Of a stretch of 50,458 nt of DNA, positions 46,713-50,458 are shown piece by piece. Origin of the DNA: Nitrosomonas sp. (GTDB lineage: Bacteria > Pseudomonadota > Gammaproteobacteria > Burkholderiales > Nitrosomonadaceae). The notes below the pieces were generated by a model, which made no database searches, was not told the origin of the DNA, and was given only the letters and a program-made list of their open reading frames with translations. Position numbers and translations under genes: made by a program. Each line of letters begins with the position of its first letter. Position 1 is the stretch's first letter. Where the stretch lies: the NCBI GenBank assembly GCA_028577615.1, contig JAJSDU010000021.1, forward strand, positions 1 through 50,458. The letters run 5' to 3'.

Positions 46713-47042
46713 ATGCTCAGCCGATATACTTTACTAATCATTGCAGTCATCGCCCCATTAATCCTGAGCGGATGCGAAAATTATGCTGAAAGAACCCATG
46801 AATCCTGGATTGAAGCGCCATCTGGTATTGCCTATGATGATTCGACAATTTATGCAAGAATTGCGTATGCGGTTAATACAGATCCAGAATTGCAAGGCAG
46901 CAATATCGAAATCAAGGTTGATCAAGGTAAAGTCTTATTAAGCGGAACGGCTGCGAATCAGAATCAGATTACGCGCATAAATATGCTTTCCTGGATGGTT
47001 GATGGCGTTAAAGATGTTGATTTACAGATCAACACTCAGTAA
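46713..47042 (+). CDS. BON-domain lipoprotein
   Basis: The 109-residue product begins with a lipoprotein signal MLSRYTLLIIAVIAPLI and lipobox LSGC. A single BON domain follows at about residues 45-108 (YARIAYAVNTDPELQGSNIE, KVLLSGTAANQNQI, VDGVKDVDLQINTQ). BON domains are thought to bind phospholipid membranes; related proteins such as OsmY and DolP act in envelope stress. An AGAGGA site precedes the ATG. It stands alone, convergent to the MFS transporter gene 61 bases away, and has its own candidate promoter. An envelope role is inferred. Confidence 0.9.
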   Translation: MLSRYTLLIIAVIAPLILSGCENYAERTHESWIEAPSGIAYDDSTIYARIAYAVNTDPELQGSNIEIKVDQGKVLLSGTAANQNQITRINMLSWMVDGVKDVDLQINTQ

Positions 47043-47103
47043 TCAAAAACTTTTCCTTCAGAGCTATCCCTTCTTACTGAAAAAAATCGATCAAAGATGT
47101 ATG

Positions 47104-48402
47104 TTAGTTACGCAGTGCTGCCTGTTGCCCTCGATCTACTTTAATCTGCTTTAATATCAATAAACCAATAATAAAATAACTGCCGGTTATCAACATTGCC
47201 AGGCGATGATCTCCAGCTGTGATCCAACTCACTGATCCATAGGTAAGCGGGCCAAGAATGGAAGAGAGTTTCACAGCCAGGCCCCATAAACCAAAGAATT
47301 CTGCACGGCGGGAGGTCGGGCTGAATAGAGCTATCAGTGCACGGCCTGCGGATTGAGAAGCGCCAAGACATAAGCCTGCAAGATTAGCAGCTATCCAGAA
47401 TGTTGTTCGATCTTCCGCAAACCAAGCTACTACTACCATAACAACCCATCCTATCAGTGTTATTGCAATAGTGGCTAGATGGCCCAGTTTATCTTGTATA
47501 TGGCCAAAAGCAAATGCGCCAAGTGCCGCCGTGAAGTTCACGAGAAATACCACTAGTATTGTCTCCTGCGTATCAAACCCCATCGCTTGCTGCGCATAGA
47601 TTGCGGCTAATGCGATAACTGTCTGAATACCAGCCTGATAAAATACGAGACAAATCAGAAAACGCATCAAATCCTGATACCGTCGCACATTCTTTACTGT
47701 GCTCCTCAATCGCAAAAAGGATTCCTTGATTACCTTATCGCCATAGAGATGCGGTTGCGGGACTGCGCGCTCTTTGAGATAGATGAAGGTGGGCAAGCTG
47801 GCAGCTGCAAAAATCACAGCAGTGATCACCATAGCCACAGGCACATATTGATCAGGTTGGTGATTCAGTGTTTCTGCCCATGTAATATATACGAGGCAGC
47901 TCCCCAGACTAAAAATACCCCCTAAATAACCTAGTCCCCATCCCCACCCCGAGATTCTTCCGAGCGCCTGATTCTTAGCGAGTTCTGGCAGGAATGCAGC
48001 AATCAGATTTTCTCCACTACCAAAGAAATAATTCGTAGCAATGATGAGTATTACCGCCAGCCATATGTCACCCTTTCCAACAAAGTAAAGTAATGCAGTA
48101 AATACGACGCAACCAAAGGTACTAATAGCAAGTAATGGCTTTTTAACTGCATACGCATCAGCATACGCCCCAATTAAAGGGGCTGTCAGTATAATGAGGA
48201 CATACGAAGCTGCCAGAGATGCAGTCCATGCAAATGTCGCCCAGCTTGCGTTATTGGCGACAACTGAAACAAAATATGCATTAAAGATTGCGGTAATAAC
48301 AACGGTGGTATAACCTGAATTGGCGAAATCAAACATCGCCCATGACCATACTTCGCGCGATGCTACACCTTTGATCAGATTCCCAGAATGAGTTTTTTTC
48401 AA
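47104..48402 (-). CDS. MFS transporter, UMF1/Atg22-like family
   Basis: The 432-residue protein has about 12 membrane segments. The opening SREVWSWAMFDFANSGYTTV and the motif NYFFGSGENLIAAFLPELA, with GRISGWGWGLGYLGGI, are hallmarks of the UMF1 (Atg22-like) branch of the major facilitator superfamily. Substrates are not known for most bacterial members. The only start seen is TTG 48402, without a Shine-Dalgarno match, so the true start may differ slightly. It converges with the BON lipoprotein gene and lies downstream of the helicase gene on the same strand, with 294 bases between. Confidence 0.87.
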   Translation of the reverse strand: MKKTHSGNLIKGVASREVWSWAMFDFANSGYTTVVITAIFNAYFVSVVANNASWATFAWTASLAASYVLIILTAPLIGAYADAYAVKKPLLAISTFGCVVFTALLYFVGKGDIWLAVILIIATNYFFGSGENLIAAFLPELAKNQALGRISGWGWGLGYLGGIFSLGSCLVYITWAETLNHQPDQYVPVAMVITAVIFAAASLPTFIYLKERAVPQPHLYGDKVIKESFLRLRSTVKNVRRYQDLMRFLICLVFYQAGIQTVIALAAIYAQQAMGFDTQETILVVFLVNFTAALGAFAFGHIQDKLGHLATIAITLIGWVVMVVVAWFAEDRTTFWIAANLAGLCLGASQSAGRALIALFSPTSRRAEFFGLWGLAVKLSSILGPLTYGSVSWITAGDHRLAMLITGSYFIIGLLILKQIKVDRGQQAALRN

Positions 48403-48696
48403 TTAATTTGCAATCAATTGACAAACAATAAATATTTTTCTCTTAAAAACATCTGCTATTCTAGAAATTGAGTGAAGCGATTTCCAGTCACTCAGCGAAT
48501 TAGGTTATTACTCAAAAAGTATTTAAGGGCATCTTAAATATCTATATTTCGTTACGATGCATCGTTTTGTACAAAAGACTTTTATAATACGTCAGTGCTC
48601 CTTGTTTCGCTTCGTCTTGTTTAGGGCCCTGAGTTTTTAGAAATACCTTGAGGTATAAGGTATAATTTTATTCATTTCCATAAATCAATCTCAAGC
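48403..48696. other. AT-rich spacer between helicase and MFS genes
   Basis: About 294 bases with no supported gene. It holds an ATACCT-TG-AGGTAT palindrome (48643-48656) followed by a further AAGGTAT copy, about 40 bases after the helicase stop. The MFS promoter should be in the lower half. No clear terminator with a T-run was found. Confidence 0.45.
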
Positions 48697-50184
48697 CTAT
48701 GATTTATTGACGCATTCATCATTACGTTTGGCGAACGGAAAAAATAAAGCAGGTAACTTTCTAAAAGGAAATCTTTTATCTTTACATTCTAAAGATGTGC
48801 TCCTGGATTTTGATGTGGATCTAGCTTCCGTTTTGCTGGATACATATGGTTGAGTAAACAGTGGGTCATGTTCGACAATTGCTTGAGCATTTTTCTGAAC
48901 AGAACATTCTCCGTTAAAAAAAATCACTTCCGCACTTGAAGGCTGAGTTATCAGAGCACACTTACGATCTCTAGGTAAGTTATTGTTTTTTTCTAATTTA
49001 TTAGCTATTTTTTTCTCTTGAGGGCTGTTAGCTCGCGGCACCGAAGTATCATTAAGAAATAATGATTTAATCTCGATTTTTTTCTGAATCAGTTTTTCGA
49101 TATCTTTCAAGCGATTTTTTTCTTCCGAACTGACTAATGATAATGCATATCCTTTAATTCCAGCCCGGCCGGTACGACCGATTCGGTGAACATAATCCTC
49201 TGAATTATTCGGTAATTCATAATTGATAACACAGGACAATTCTGCTATATCGAGGCCTCTTGCGGCTACATCAGTGGCCACAAGTGCCTGGATAGCTCCT
49301 TGCTTAAAATCACTTAAAGCTTGACATCGCTGCTGTTGGTTCTTATCGCCGTGTATCGAAGAAGCCGTAATATCAGCCTTGAGCAATTGATTTGTCAATC
49401 GATCAGAATCAGATTTCTTTTTTGTAAAAATTAATACTTGATCTAATTTCTGATGTTGAATCAAATGAATCAATGCTTTTGTTTTTTGTGCCGCATCAAC
49501 TGTATAAACTGAATGTGTTATTAAATCACTAACCGCATTTTGCTTAGCAGCCTCAATTAAAATCGGATTCTTCAGGAATTGCTTTGCCAGTTTCTTTATA
49601 TCATCAGAAAAAGTGGCTGAGAACATGAGATTCTGACGAGTAGTCGGCAATAAATTGAGAATTTTGGCTATATCTGGCAAAAATCCCATATCTAACATGC
49701 GATCAGCCTCATCTAGCACAAAAATTTCAACGCTGGATAGCATCACGTTTTTCTGTTGAATATGATCCAGCAATCGCCCCGGTGTAGCGACCAATATTTC
49801 AACACCATTGCGCAAAATAACAGTCTGAGACTCCATATTGACGCCTCCAAATACAAGCGATGATTTCAATGCCGTATATTTGCTGTAATTTTTGACACTC
49901 TCATAAACTTGCATAGCCAATTCTCGAGTAGGCACAAGAATTAGCGCACGCAACGGATGCTTTGCGGGCGACATACTATTATTCGCATAAACTTCAAGTC
50001 GACGAAGTAATGGAAGAGTAAAACCGGCTGTTTTTCCAGTACCAGTTTGAGCTGCGCCCATCACGTCTTTACCTTCAAGAATAACCGGGATCGCTTTACT
50101 TTGTATGAGTGTGGGTTGTTTATACCCCGAATCTGAAACCGCTTTTAAAAGCTCGTTGGATAGTCCGAGCTGCTCAAATAACAT
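48697..50184 (-). CDS. rhlE: DEAD-box ATP-dependent RNA helicase (RhlE-like)
   Basis: RNA helicase of the RhlE type, likely acting in ribosome assembly or RNA turnover. The 495 residues show the motifs in order: Q-motif segment SGYKQPTLIQ; Walker A AQTGTGKT at 45-52; VPTRELA; VLDEADRMLDMGF; FSATF; IHGDKNQQQRCQAL; TDVAARGLD; and HRIGRTGRAG. The core ends near residue 350. The last 130 or so residues form an unusual low-complexity tail rich in Ser, Lys and Arg without a domain I know. AGGAG stands about 9 bases before the ATG. A terminator hairpin upstream (50251-50289) separates it from the gene at the right edge. Confidence 0.93.
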   Translation of the reverse strand: MLFEQLGLSNELLKAVSDSGYKQPTLIQSKAIPVILEGKDVMGAAQTGTGKTAGFTLPLLRRLEVYANNSMSPAKHPLRALILVPTRELAMQVYESVKNYSKYTALKSSLVFGGVNMESQTVILRNGVEILVATPGRLLDHIQQKNVMLSSVEIFVLDEADRMLDMGFLPDIAKILNLLPTTRQNLMFSATFSDDIKKLAKQFLKNPILIEAAKQNAVSDLITHSVYTVDAAQKTKALIHLIQHQKLDQVLIFTKKKSDSDRLTNQLLKADITASSIHGDKNQQQRCQALSDFKQGAIQALVATDVAARGLDIAELSCVINYELPNNSEDYVHRIGRTGRAGIKGYALSLVSSEEKNRLKDIEKLIQKKIEIKSLFLNDTSVPRANSPQEKKIANKLEKNNNLPRDRKCALITQPSSAEVIFFNGECSVQKNAQAIVEHDPLFTQPYVSSKTEARSTSKSRSTSLECKDKRFPFRKLPALFFPFAKRNDECVNKS

Positions 50185-50250
50185 CTATAGAACTCCTGAA
50201 CTTTTTTCTGATGAAATAAGTCTGTAAATATTTTAAGAATGTGTTGATTG

Positions 50251-50289
50251 AAACAAAACAACCCGCATAAACCAAGTCTATGCGGGTTG
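50251..50289 (-). terminator. rho-independent terminator of the right-edge gene
   Basis: CAACCCGCATA (50259-50269) and TATGCGGGTTG (50279-50289) form a perfect 11-base-pair stem with a 9-base loop. On the minus strand it is followed by TTTTGTTT (50258-50251), so it ends transcription coming from the right, 74 bases after the stop of the acidic gene. Confidence 0.85.
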
Positions 50290-50362
50290 CAAGCTATACA
50301 ATTAAATTTCGATTTATCATTAATTTCAACGAAAACTACTTTAACACCGAGACCATAAAGAC

Positions 50363-50458
50363 TTAATCGTCGTCATCTTCATCATCATCATCATCGTCGT
50401 CTTCATCCTCATCTGCCCCATCCCAATCATCCCAACCGTCAGCCTTTAATACCAGCTT
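50363..50458 (-). CDS. C-terminal tail of an acidic protein (cut by window edge)
   Basis: The reverse strand is open from the window end to the TAA at 50363-50365 and encodes 31 residues: KLVLKADGWDDWDGADEDED and then an almost pure Asp/Glu run to the stop. The upstream part is outside the window. A well-formed rho-independent terminator follows, so it is the end of a real transcription unit. I do not recognise the protein. A run of Asp codons at the C-terminus could bind metal ions or calcium, or interact with basic partners; that is a guess. Confidence 0.7.
   Translation of the reverse strand, partial: KLVLKADGWDDWDGADEDEDDDDDDDEDDDD

Noticed and set aside
50363-50440. Triplet repeat of atc/gtc as a CRISPR or microsatellite element
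   Set aside because: It reads in frame as an Asp/Glu-rich protein tail ending in a stop followed by a terminator, so coding is the simpler explanation.

Overview
The window is an ordinary chromosomal segment of a Gram-negative bacterium. The gene content and order point to the Betaproteobacteria: a gyrA-serC-...-pheA-hisC-tyrA block, the pepA-holC-valS block, ypjD/ffh, coaBC-dut, argJ with a DUF815 ATPase and a Nudix-ThiE protein, zapD and yacG. A member of the Nitrosomonadaceae (Nitrosomonas-like) is my best guess, because the glycine cleavage P-protein is split in two, ribosome binding sites are mostly weak, and truncated haemoglobin and GGDEF genes are present. That is inference: no ammonia-oxidation gene lies in the window. 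No rRNA, tRNA, CRISPR array, insertion sequence or prophage was recognised.

Layout. 1-2.6 kb (minus): argD-argF-argG, with argG cut by the window edge. 3.0-11.1 kb (plus): gyrA, serC, serA, pheA, hisC, tyrA, a run for DNA topology, serine and aromatic amino acid/histidinol-phosphate synthesis. 11.4-16.0 kb: accessory stretch with a porin, a lipoprotein, a DUF938 methyltransferase, a broken GNAT acetyltransferase, a class II aldolase and a short-chain dehydrogenase. 16.2-22.6 kb (plus): a tandem glycine riboswitch followed by gcvT, gcvH, gcvPA, tpx, gcvPB and a PfkB-family kinase. 23.0-29.1 kb: zapD (plus) facing pepA-holC-hypothetical-valS (minus). 29.3-36.7 kb: signalling and redox genes, namely an HDOD-GGDEF protein, serB, malic enzyme, a group III truncated haemoglobin, a membrane GGDEF protein and an SH3 lipoprotein. 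36.9-48.4 kb: ypjD, ffh, DUF192, dut, coaBC, argJ, DUF815 ATPase, Nudix-ThiE fusion, yacG (55 codons), miaA, two small lipoproteins and a UMF1-type MFS transporter. 48.7-50.5 kb: a DEAD-box helicase and the acidic tail of a gene that runs off the right edge, with a rho-independent terminator between them.

How they fit together. Serine made by SerA-SerC-SerB feeds one-carbon metabolism, and the riboswitch-controlled Gcv system removes excess glycine. The arginine genes lie at two places (argDFG and argJ). The two diguanylate cyclases both keep an intact GG(D/E)EF and a RxxD inhibitory site. Each gene upstream region at 29.2 kb and 33.6 kb carries a clear palindrome that looks like an operator.

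I found no convincing entirely new system. The best leads are the tpx gene set between the two halves of glycine decarboxylase, the operator-like palindromes before the HDOD-GGDEF and haemoglobin genes, a SerA with an altered catalytic triad, unassigned small lipoproteins, and the acidic protein at the right edge.
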